NCBI GenBank assembly: GCA_016490735.1
Contig: JAEMWC010000012.1
Coordinates: 1,505,001 to 1,569,000 of the forward strand
Source: Pachyseris speciosa
Lineage: Eukaryota; Cnidaria; Anthozoa; Scleractinia; Pachyseridae
DNA: 64,000 bases
Direction: 5' to 3'
The position numbers and the translations under genes are program-made. This document shows, piece after piece, positions 59,367 to 64,000 of this stretch. The notes below the pieces were generated by a model, which made no database searches, had not been told where the DNA came from, and saw only the letters and a list, made by a program, of their open reading frames with translations. Each line of letters begins with the position of its first letter. Within the stretch, counting starts at the first letter, position 1.

Positions 59367-61858
59367 ATCGCACCGGTAATCGCGAGGTCACGGGTTCGAA
59401 CCCCGTTGAAGTCCTGAATTTTTTTCAGGCTTCTTTTCGCAATTGCATAAATTGCGTTCACAACTGCGAGGATCACTCTTCATTTGATCAATGTACATTA
59501 GTGGGGGCTTCTGGTGTTACTTGTATGTGTTGGTTTAAGCTCCAAGTCCTCCAAACTCAAATATTTCTTTGAAAAGCACTTCATTCTGTCAAATAAAATC
59601 AAGCTGCAGTCTTGGAATTTACCAGTCCCACATGAAACCCCTACTGCACCTCTGAGCTGAAAACACTTGAATTTGGCAAAAAAATGTCAGTTTAACAAAC
59701 AAACAAAAATCAAACAAAACTTTTGTGAACGGTACAATGTAACTGTCAGGAAGATGAAAGTTGACATCCTTAATGTGACTATTGATTCAGTTTTGAGCAG
59801 TGTTAGTGACATTTATAATCTTAGAACCAAAATGCCACGTACATTACTGGGCTAATGTGAGTTGACAGTCTGGACTCAAAACTTGATCCTCGATCCTCAA
59901 AGCTATCAAGGATCAAGGTTCGAGGCTCAAGTATCGAGTATCGAGGGTCGAGTCAAATTGAGACACTCGAGTTTTTCGAGGATCTCGATAACAGATTTCG
60001 AGGAAAGGATCAATCTCTGTAACCTCAAACAGTAAGAGAGAATAAAGGGGATTTTTGCACTGCTCTTGCTCTTCTTACAGTTGTTTGGTTGAACTAAAAC
60101 CAAATTAGCGACACTGAGTGCACCAGAGAAAGCTGAATTCTTTTAAGCAAACTTCAGAGGTAATGAAGAGAATCAAACTACAAGATTGCCACTTTTTAGG
60201 CCTCTGTTTAATGTAACGCTATTGCTTCTGAAATGTCCTCTCTTGAACACAGTACACTGCGTATGGTTTATTCTTGATTGTACGTGAACTTTCGCAAACA
60301 TCATTTCCTAAATTAAAAACAGACAATGTAACTGTCAGTAGGAAATGGCAAGGAACCGAAGAAACTTAAATGTGACCATTCGCTTGAACTGAGAGCAAAC
60401 TCTAAAGAGAGCACTGACAGCCGCCAGATACGGCAAAGCATCACAAATGAATTAACATAATATTATCGAGAACATCTCAAAAGGCAGTGGCATTTTTAGC
60501 ATTATTTTTCTGTCAAATGATTTCGAATTGTAACTGTGTATTCTTCTGAGAGATCAATGACTGGATTACTTGTTCACTAAATCCAGCTTGAAAATGAAGG
60601 GCACTACTGTAACTGCAAGGTTGTGACCTTCTTCCACCATTATGCATGGAATGTAAAATTCACTGAAACTAGTTTAACATTCTGAAATAACCATACATGA
60701 ATAACAACGGTAATTTCGATCCCTTATTCAGGTATTCCTACATCCACAGCCAATGCAGGAAACCTTCATCAACGGCAAGAAGGTCTGAACCCTGAAGAAG
60801 AGTCTTCAGTGAGGGCACTCTACACTGCCTTTATGCCTCAACATTTGCAGGTATCTTGCTTCAGTGAATTTTAAGCATCAAGCTTGCACACACATGCCCT
60901 GATACAGTACTGTGTTTCACTCTTAAATTATCCTAGGATCACTACTACAAGTGGAACTGTTTTGAGTATGTGTAAAGGGAAAGATTGCCAGGAGCCTTAA
61001 GCAACTGCACAGCAACATCTTGGAAAACTGGTCTGAAAATAATTCAAGGCTGTACTCTAAGAAAAATTTTTGGAAGCCCAAAACTCTCAACCTTTGAAAT
61101 CTAAGGTGCCCAGCATAGTAATTTTGGGGAAAAGGTAAGATTTCCTTGTCGCCCAGAGGTAAAATTAAGTCACGAGTGCCCCTGGGCACTGCTAGAGCAC
61201 GACCCTGAATAGATATCCGTGTTACTTGAGCTACATGTACTTGGCACTTACTTGAACTCACTGCACCTGCTCAGTGTTGCTGAAGTGGTGATGAAGGATA
61301 CTGTCAGAAACTAACTTTAAATATGTCTTAAATATGTGTACTGCAAATTTACCCTTATGTACTCTGTACCCATATTGCCCATAGAAGTGAACACTGACTT
61401 CGTTCATTTTGTGGGGCCGTTGAAGATGTCCAACAAGTGTACCAAAATGTGTCATAGACCCACAGAGTGATTGTTTTTGCTCACCAAACATACATTGTAT
61501 ACTGCAAATACATGTCCTGTACAGTGAGAACCCGGCTGTGATATATTTTTTTTTTGCTTGGCAGACTGAGGTAGTCCAGCAAGTCCAGCAGCAAGCAGAA
61601 GGTGGTCATGTGCTCCCTGCTGCTTATTCACCTGCACTTGTTAGCGCAGCTGTGTCATCTGATCCAACCATCAATGCCTTATTGAGTTTGGGTGCGAAAG
61701 ACAAGGTCCTGTTACCCGGCATGCTTCCAGCTGGTGTGTCTGTGGCAGCTGTCCCAGTGACATCGGGAGTGTCTGGTACAACAAGCATGACACCTGGTAT
61801 TACTGTGGTCATGCCTGGTCATCCATTGCCAGGAAATGTCAACGTGCCTTGGCAGTGA
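31439..61858 (+). CDS. NAB: NAB-family transcriptional co-repressor, 541 aa, join(31439..32159, 34042..34196, 46230..46458, 52489..52596, 60732..60850, 61565..61858)
   Basis: NAB proteins bind EGR zinc-finger activators and recruit repressive complexes in the nucleus. Six exons join in frame (1,626 nt) with GT-AG introns and compatible phases. Residues 10-75 form the NCD1 domain (ANLLDYYPSFLEQGGDDVQQ, EIIGLVGMSTKPLHTRRLQK), which mediates EGR binding and self-association. Residues 100-135 are Pro/Ser-rich and basic. Residues 140-225 match the NCD2 repression domain (EQMINEAAAQLCLRDPTLLV, RRDELFTMARRVVRDSGF). Residues 241-330 are helical, with a coiled-coil look (LNEIDDLLQNNKELQDQIIQ). A low-complexity acidic part follows, then a C-terminal Gly/Val/Pro-rich region ending in PWQ. 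The start is the first ATG before NCD1. The length fits the family. About 94% of the span is intron, much of it transposons. Confidence 0.93.
32160..32904. other. NAB intron 1, left part
   Basis: T-rich tracts (about 32390-32402, 32491-32512); no other feature recognised. Confidence 0.5.
32905..33021. mobile_element. Short MITE in NAB intron 1
   Basis: Arms TCTCGAAGCATGGTTAGTGC / GAGCTAACCATGCTTCGAGC-like inverse, with a short centre. The ends resemble the GGGCCCAGTT-type MITE at 63345-63581. Confidence 0.7.
33022..33650. other. NAB intron 1, spacer
   Basis: Several AAGTCAGGGAA / GTCAGTGAAA-type short repeats near 33105-33365; nothing else recognised. Confidence 0.4.
33651..33992. mobile_element. 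MITE in NAB intron 1, 50 bp before exon 2
   Basis: Left TAATGCACATGTCATTGGCT, right inverse ATGACATGTGCATAA; interior has GGGG/CCCC hairpins (GGTTGACCCCCTGGCTAACC). It ends close to the branch-point region of the exon 2 acceptor. Confidence 0.65.
34042..34196 (+). CDS. NAB: NAB exon 2 (helical segment)
   Basis: Encodes ASKKNQVSQANKLKREERLN and the following coiled-coil-like helix to TLSATTE; donor GAG|GTATTA. The acceptor is a NAGNAG type (AAAG|CAG|CAAG), so use of 34042 or 34045 would include or omit one alanine. Confidence 0.88.
34197..35017. other. NAB intron 2, left unique part
   Basis: No recognised element before the nested transposons start. Confidence 0.4.
36535..36810. repeat. Copy of a TTTAGCC-type repeat family
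   Basis: Contains GTTGGTTGGGGTGGCTAAAC and ACAATGTTTGACCAAACACC. Related copies occur at 52975-53170 (reverse) and 56570-56845. Confidence 0.6.
37099..38717. mobile_element. Nest level 4, GTGACCC...GGGTCAC element with ATAT TSD
   Basis: Starts GTGACCCTCCACAGGAAAAC and ends with the near-perfect inverse; ATAT flanks (37095-37098, 38718-38721). A 204-codon frame at 37175-37789 shows no domain I recognise; its Arg/Lys content could be a decayed transposase or chance. Confidence 0.85.
39274..40830. repeat. Two-copy tandem duplication, unit about 780 bp
   Basis: 39274-40050 is repeated at 40051-40830 with scattered changes; markers TTGTGCGAGTGCAGCCAAC (39300/40084) and AAGCGTTTGCGTGCAGATAA (39479/40262). 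Each copy contains an internal inverted pair around CTAAATNACCGGCAGTCC. Confidence 0.8.
39504..40930. mobile_element. Inverted-repeat element overlapping the duplication
   Basis: Left CGCTGTGGCTATATGGCCGG and right inverse of CGCTGTGCCTATGTGGCCGG. The ends are in different copies of the tandem duplication, so it is either one element or two halves brought together. Confidence 0.5.
41030..42050. repeat. Three diverged tandem units, about 250-500 bp
   Basis: CTTGTGTGTGAAATT-type motif followed by CGGATAACATCTTTGTTTTG occurs near 41093, 41628 and 41892; GTCTTTTCTGAACTGATGAA occurs near 41258 and 41723. Confidence 0.65.
42070..42230. repeat. Three tandem units of about 53 bp
   Basis: T-run then GA(A/G)CGGATAACACAAGCCGTGC repeated three times next to the right end of level 3, a subterminal repeat array. 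Confidence 0.8.
42610..42770. repeat. Minisatellite, unit about 34 bp
   Basis: GAGCGAAATTTTGCGG followed by CACTCCGCGATAGTTC repeated about five times with variation. Confidence 0.75.
43666..44531. mobile_element. MITE nested in the 43648-46039 element
   Basis: Starts CCGTAAAGACTCACAGATAA and ends GCGAGTCTTTATGG; TA on both sides (43664-43665, 44532-44533). Subterminal GGGTGCGGCTTATCTG appears in both arms. Confidence 0.85.
45027..45620. repeat. Three tandem units of about 200 bp
   Basis: Each unit contains CAAAGAAATAACTC, ACAGTTTTA(T/A)ATCGAATTTC and GTCTCTGTA(C/G)(G/A)CCTTGTAGA. They form the core of the 43648-46039 element. Confidence 0.85.
46230..46458 (+). CDS. NAB: NAB exon 3 (helix then acidic region)
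   Basis: Acceptor TTTGTTTGTCAG, donor GAAG|GTTAGT. Encodes VNELQVDLSKLQSQQVSLQL, a basic KELKKKQRRSERYY stretch and an acidic tail. Phase joins exactly to exons 2 and 4. Confidence 0.9.
46459..46855. other. NAB intron 3, left spacer
   Basis: A short region with GCGAGAGAAATTTGGTTTTA and TTTTCTTAGGAAA; nothing recognised. Confidence 0.35.
46856..47295 (-). mobile_element. 5'-truncated LINE, C-terminal fragment and (ATT)n tail
   Basis: On the minus strand one frame reads PFRIPTKLKIFSFARETEGG then RTFAVSASRLWNNVPLSTRK, the terminal ORF2 block of CR1/L2-like LINEs. The 3' end is an ATT run at 46856-46870. Confidence 0.8.
47296..48011. other. Spacer or 5' UTR of the downstream LINE
   Basis: No coding signal. 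The 5' boundary of the LINE at 48012 cannot be fixed from sequence alone. Confidence 0.35.
48012..51188 (+). CDS. LINE ORF2 (AP endonuclease + reverse transcriptase), uninterrupted, 1058 aa
   Basis: Copies LINE RNA into the genome by nicking and reverse transcription. From about residue 100 there is an exonuclease/endonuclease domain: [53 protein letters not shown] and SDHAAVHF, the expected catalytic blocks. The reverse transcriptase follows: [59 protein letters not shown] and the catalytic FYADD (residues 774-778). The C-terminal part has [28 protein letters not shown] and [16 protein letters not shown]. The motif set fits the CR1/L2 group. No stop or frameshift in 1,058 codons suggests a recent insertion. 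The true start may lie downstream of the first ATG; no separate ORF1 was found. Confidence 0.9.
   Translation: [1058 protein letters not shown]
51189..51297 (+). mobile_element. LINE 3' UTR and (ATT)n tail
   Basis: GGCGCGGTATAAATCTTTTA followed by ATT repeats, as in the 3' ends at 15890 and 46856. Confidence 0.8.
51298..51540. other. NAB intron 3, spacer
   Basis: Nothing recognised. Confidence 0.35.
51541..52130 (+). pseudogene. Decayed PLE GIY-YIG region with 3' hammerhead-like motif
   Basis: Broken frames read NVIYCITCTLCEKLYI, then LGDQF.EHLRDVEKDDKGAS and HLNLPSHSKQHVSIS, the GIY-YIG and following region of a PLE lineage different from the one at 18855. Stops and frameshifts are present. 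At 51988-52013, CGTTGAAGGCTAACGCTCGA then AACATC matches the ribozyme-like terminal motif. Confidence 0.7.
52254..52350 (-). mobile_element. LINE/SINE 3' end fragment
   Basis: On the minus strand CGCTATATAAATAAAATTAT resembles the terminal sequence of the (ATT)n-tailed LINEs. Followed by TA-rich microsatellites near 52362 and 52425. Confidence 0.45.
52489..52596 (+). CDS. NAB: NAB exon 4
   Basis: Acceptor GATAACCAG, donor ACAG|GTATTG. Encodes LAADSVEEAHDTGAEQSRTM and VPEAVVTQILPPATG. It lies between two repeat-filled introns. Confidence 0.88.
52619..52630. repeat. Left 12-bp flank TCAATGTACATT of the tRNA-like block
   Basis: Identical to 59488-59499 at the other edge of the block, consistent with a target-site duplication. 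Confidence 0.7.
52660..54416. mobile_element. GTGACCC...GGGTCAC element A (1,757 bp), ATAT TSD
   Basis: Starts GTGACCCTATTTGGGAAAAC and ends with the exact inverse; ATAT flanks (52656-52659, 54417-54420). Uninterrupted neighbouring units read AATCATATATGAACTG, the expected empty site. Subterminal TGCATT/AATGCATT motifs are dense in both arms. No transposase. Confidence 0.93.
52975..53170 (-). repeat. Internal copy of the TTTAGCC-type repeat family
   Basis: Reverse of 56690-56845: GGTTGGGGTGGCTAAACGAT and GTCCAATATT... related sequence. Confidence 0.6.
54511..54583 (-). tRNA. tRNA-Thr-like (GGT), copy m1
   Basis: 73 nt. Acceptor GGCTTCA/TGAAGTC, D stem GCTC/GAGC, T arm ACGGG-TTCGAAC-CCCGT all pair. 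The anticodon arm pairs as TCGC/GCGA around a 10-nt loop ACCGGTAATC, one base out of register with the standard cloverleaf. No encoded CCA. Whether it is expressed is unknown. Confidence 0.7.
54761..54833 (-). tRNA. tRNA-Thr-like copy m2, diverged
   Basis: Same as m1 with changes in the T loop (TTTGAAC), variable region and anticodon stem (GTGA). Probably a pseudogene. Confidence 0.6.
55011..55083 (-). tRNA. tRNA-Thr-like copy m3
   Basis: As m1, with TTCAAAC in place of TTCGAAC in the T loop. 250 bp from m2. Confidence 0.65.
55159..55995. mobile_element. GTGACCC...GGGTCAC element B (837 bp), ATAT TSD
   Basis: Same termini as element A, nearly identical in both arms, but lacking about 920 bp present in A (53128-54047). 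ATAT flanks (55155-55158, 55996-55999). Confidence 0.92.
56000..58091. other. Spacer between the inverted tRNA-like arrays
   Basis: Contains a diverged ~197-bp tandem pair (56102/56299, GAGCAGTCAAC), a TTTAGCC-type repeat copy (56570-56845) and, near 57595, GAGCCGGAGAAAGCGCGCGG, weakly like the MITE at the window start. No gene recognised. Confidence 0.5.
56570..56845 (+). repeat. TTTAGCC-type repeat copy
   Basis: GGTTGGGTTGGCTAAACGAT, AAATGTTGGATGAAAATG and GTTTGATCGTTTAGCCTGGG; matches 52975-53170 in reverse and 36535-36810. Confidence 0.65.
58092..58260. repeat. Palindromic junction between minus and plus units
   Basis: A minus-orientation unit part (58092-58158) meets a plus-orientation unit beginning in TTGAAGTCCTGAATT, so both orientations share the GCAGTTGTGAACG/CGTTCACAACTGC sequence. 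No tRNA body at the junction. Confidence 0.8.
58341..58413 (+). tRNA. tRNA-Thr-like (GGT), copy p1
   Basis: Same sequence as m1 in the plus orientation; loop ACCGGTAATC. Followed by CTGAATTTTTTTCAG. Confidence 0.7.
58591..58663 (+). tRNA. tRNA-Thr-like copy p2
   Basis: Differs from p1 by CACTGGTAATCG, giving U33 before GGT as in a normal tRNA. Confidence 0.7.
58841..58913 (+). tRNA. tRNA-Thr-like copy p3, T stem mismatch
   Basis: Has TCGCAAGG after the loop and CACCGG in the T stem, so the anticodon and T stems are weakened. Confidence 0.6.
59091..59163 (+). tRNA. tRNA-Thr-like copy p4
   Basis: CACTGGTAATCG as in p2; all other arms intact. Confidence 0.7.
59341..59413 (+). tRNA. tRNA-Thr-like copy p5
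   Basis: Identical to p1 across the tRNA-like part. The unit after it stops at 59487, before the right 12-bp flank. Confidence 0.7.
59488..59499. repeat. Right 12-bp flank TCAATGTACATT of the tRNA-like block
   Basis: Identical to 52619-52630. Confidence 0.7.
59850..60010. mobile_element. Solo end of the 35018/43648 Tc1/mariner-like family
   Basis: AGTTGACAGTCT followed by CTTGATCCTCGATCCTC and repeated TCGAG motifs, as in the arms of those elements. No partner end is found. Confidence 0.6.
60011..60731. other. NAB intron 4, right spacer
   Basis: Nothing recognised. Confidence 0.35.
60732..60850 (+). CDS. NAB: NAB exon 5
   Basis: Acceptor CCTTATTCAG, donor TTGCAG|GTATCT. Encodes IPTSTANAGNLHQRQEGLNP and EEESSVRALYTAFMPQHLQ. 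Confidence 0.88.
60851..61564. other. NAB intron 5
   Basis: 714 bp. Around 61385-61495 it weakly resembles the MITE at 16773 (GATTGTTTTTGCTCA); otherwise nothing recognised. Confidence 0.5.
61565..61858 (+). CDS. NAB: NAB exon 6, C terminus and stop
   Basis: Acceptor TTTTTGCTTGGCAG. Encodes TEVVQQVQQQAEGGHVLPAA and a Gly/Val/Pro-rich end, PGHPLPGNVNVPWQ, then TGA. Confidence 0.9.
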   Translation, partial: TEVVQQVQQQAEGGHVLPAAYSPALVSAAVSSDPTINALLSLGAKDKVLLPGMLPAGVSVAAVPVTSGVSGTTSMTPGITVVMPGHPLPGNVNVPWQ

Positions 61859-63440
61859 TGTTGTAATATATTCATAGTACAGACTGCATTTACATTATTC
61901 TTAGTGAAGTTTTGGTGCTTCACACATTACTCCCAAATGTATGTAGGGCTGTTGAATGGAATATTAGAGACCATGTGTTGATGGCATTGAACTTGTTTTC
62001 TGTGAGACTTTTTGGACTTTTTAATGGAGGACTGAGCCTTTTCCTTTTGAGCCCAAGGCTTCAGGAAATGTTGGTATGAGATGTCAAAATAATTATTGAT
62101 CTTGAAACAATCCAATTTTCTTAACCTTGACAATGAAAAGAAAATGACTCTAGTTAGCAGATTTCCAAAGAATTAGAGGCAGACATACATGCAATGAACT
62201 ACTCCAGAAACTGGACTGTGGGACAAAGTTTTTTCTAAAAATTCTCTACTACCCTTTGAGTTTCACAGGGTAATGAACTCTTTCATGATTACTGGTACCA
62301 GCAGGCCAGGTAGTGTAATCTTAAGGATAATATGGTGATAGGCAGAGATTAAAAAAACAGTCTGTTTTAGCTTACATTATTGGTTTACTGATACAATGCA
62401 GGTCTGAAGTTGGGCCTTCTCTTAAGATTTCTCAATTTTTGTTGTCTTTTGGTACACAGACAGTACATTTAAGTGGAAGCAATGATATATTTTTTTTTCA
62501 AAGCAGAGTGTACATTACATTTATAACATTGAAGTTTCAGCTTATCGAAACTTTTCAGACATTTCTTAATTGATGACGTCAAAGCAACTTTACTTTAGGT
62601 ACCTTCCTGTGAAGCGGTTACAGCATGTGTGTGTGGTTTGTGATCCATATTATAGGTATGGTACATGTGCATGTAGATTTCAGGCCTAGTGCTGACAGTT
62701 TTGCTTATTTTACTTGGCGCATTGTCAGTTTATATTTAGACTCTGGTGCAGTAATTATAATTATTATCACTCAAACCCAGTCCACATGAAAACTTCATAA
62801 AACTACCGTATAGTTCCTTTGGACATTTTAGAGAAATTATTTTGATAAGTTCCTGTAATGTGGTGTGGGCATAGTTTGTGGGGTCAAAGGGGGAGTGAAA
62901 CCAGTGTCAAAAGAGGAAACGTACCACAGGCCACCCACTGTAGGTGTATAGAGATAATGTTGATGTGATACTGAATACCAGTTGCACGTATATTAGTGAC
63001 TGTAATACAAGAGTTAGTGATTGGTGTTGGCTATAGTTTTATCCTCCATTCCAAAATATTTATTCCTAATTTTTTATGTCAGTCCTTACATTAGTCTTTT
63101 AGAATCAGATTAATAATCAGGGTATCAGCTGGAGGATGATACCCTTAAGTAGCTCCTTCAAAATGTGCCGGCAGCTGGCAAATTTGCCGCCTACAGTCAA
63201 TTATTTGCTGCTTACTTCACACTTGGACTTCACTGTGAGTTCTCTAGCTCGCAAGGTTTGCTGGGACTTGCTGTGTACTAATCCAGCTATGCTTCCCACC
63301 ACTACTACAAAACATTTTGACAGGGCTGCTTCAGTTGACAACTTGGGCTCAGTTGTTCAAAGCACGATTAAGGTAATCATGGTTTAGAGTGAACTTTGAG
63401 TCCATTTTAGTTACTGTTCAATAAATTCCAAACAGTTTTC
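61859..63440 (+). other. NAB: Probable NAB 3' UTR
   Basis: No further coding exon. The first AATAAA seen downstream of the stop is near 63419, a candidate polyadenylation signal, although it lies inside a MITE. A 250-base frame at 63136-63387 shows no recognised domain. Confidence 0.4.
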
Positions 63441-63581
63441 ACTGCTAAGTTTTGATTGGAATTTAAGTTAACTATAAGTATAAAATTTGATTTACTAAAC
63501 TTTCTCAACGAGCTAGATGAAAACCTCCTTTCAACCCATAATCCTGGGTTAGCATTAATCCGCTTTCAAACAACTGGGCCC
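63345..63581. mobile_element. MITE with GGGCCCAGTTGTTTGAAAGC-type ends
   Basis: Left GGGCTCAGTTGTTCAAAGCA, right inverse GCTTTCAAACAACTGGGCCC; interior pairs ATTAAG.../...TTAAT. Non-coding. Confidence 0.8.
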
Positions 63582-64000
63582 TGTAACTAGTATCGTTACA
63601 AGAAGAGGGAACCTCCACAATTACTCAAATTGGCCGTAAATTGTTGGAAATAATTACTAGTTTTCAAAATTCAAGCACTTAAAGTGCACAAAAAATTGGG
63701 TATCATTAACGCCTTTTTTCAATTTTAAATTTCCCGGGCACTGCCATTTTTTTATTTCATGGTGTCGGTTGCAGCTTTCGTCATGAAGCAAATGAAGAAA
63801 ATCCTTTGTGTTAAACTTTAGGGCAACCGAATGACGTCATGAAATCCAAAATGGCTGCGCCCAGAAATTTTAAAAGCGAAAGTAGGCAATGATGATGTCC
63901 ATGTTTTTGTACACTTAAATGTTATATACACGTCTTGAAACAAAATTTGGAATCTAGTTATTTCATGTATTTTCAAGATTTGGTGTCAATTTGTTGTAAG
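63582..64000. other. Window end, nothing recognised
   Basis: No supported feature. Confidence 0.35.

Larger units (their letters stand above)
52631..59487. mobile_element. Composite block of inverted tRNA-bearing arrays
   Basis: Three 250-bp units on the minus strand (54417-55150) and five on the plus strand (58159-59487), separated by about 2.9 kb with transposons. The unit includes a tRNA-like gene, then CTGAATTTTTTTCAG (hairpin), TTCGCAATTGCATAAATTGC, and a spacer with ATATAT. The block is bounded by a 12-bp direct repeat. Confidence 0.7.

Noticed and set aside
63136..63387. 83-codon frame after NAB as another exon or gene
   Set aside because: No recognised similarity; it runs into a MITE and sits in the probable 3' UTR.

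Overview
The window is AT-rich animal nuclear DNA, most likely from a cnidarian and probably a stony coral. That placement is inference from three things: spliced metazoan genes (one a NAB co-repressor), a dense mix of CR1/L2-like LINEs, Penelope-like elements (PLEs) and miniature DNA transposons, and cnidarian-style tRNA-like repeats. No species-level marker is visible.

Two host genes can be rebuilt exon by exon and sit head to head. On the minus strand is a 307-residue SLC25 mitochondrial carrier with three coding exons (30944-30872, 29216-29054, 28466-27779). On the plus strand is a 541-residue NAB-family (EGR-binding) transcriptional co-repressor with six coding exons (31439-32159, 34042-34196, 46230-46458, 52489-52596, 60732-60850, 61565-61858). 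Their start codons are 494 bp apart, so they probably share a bidirectional promoter. A third probable gene, the last exon of a coiled-coil protein with an R-x4-H motif near its C terminus, lies at 7470-8286 (minus).

The rest is mostly repeats. 0-7.4 kb: LINE pieces, MITEs, a long-TIR element with a perfect 9-bp target duplication (3747-5038), and a PLE interrupted by a decayed Tc1/mariner-like transposon (6120-7132). 8.4-15.07 kb: one large satellite array of a 25-bp unit that contains its own inverted repeat, organised in higher-order blocks of about 3,087 bp. 16-27 kb: MITEs, a PLE and a LINE that both carry palindromic inverted 5' junctions, and a long-TIR element enclosing tRNA-like sequences. 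Introns of the SLC25 gene carry a tRNA-derived SINE and a LINE-in-PLE insertion.

The NAB introns are the most unusual part. Intron 2 grew by nested insertions: DNA transposons at 35018-43545, 35105-43313, 36275-42293 and 37099-38717 sit one inside another, each with matching target duplications, followed by a second two-level nest at 43648-46039. Intron 3 has a LINE with an uninterrupted 1,058-codon ORF. Intron 4 holds a 6.9-kb block bounded by an exact 12-bp repeat. This block contains three minus-strand and five plus-strand copies of a 250-bp unit carrying a tRNA-Thr-like gene with an unusual anticodon arm. Elements ending GTGACC...GGTCAC have inserted there, and uninterrupted copies of the same unit show the empty site.
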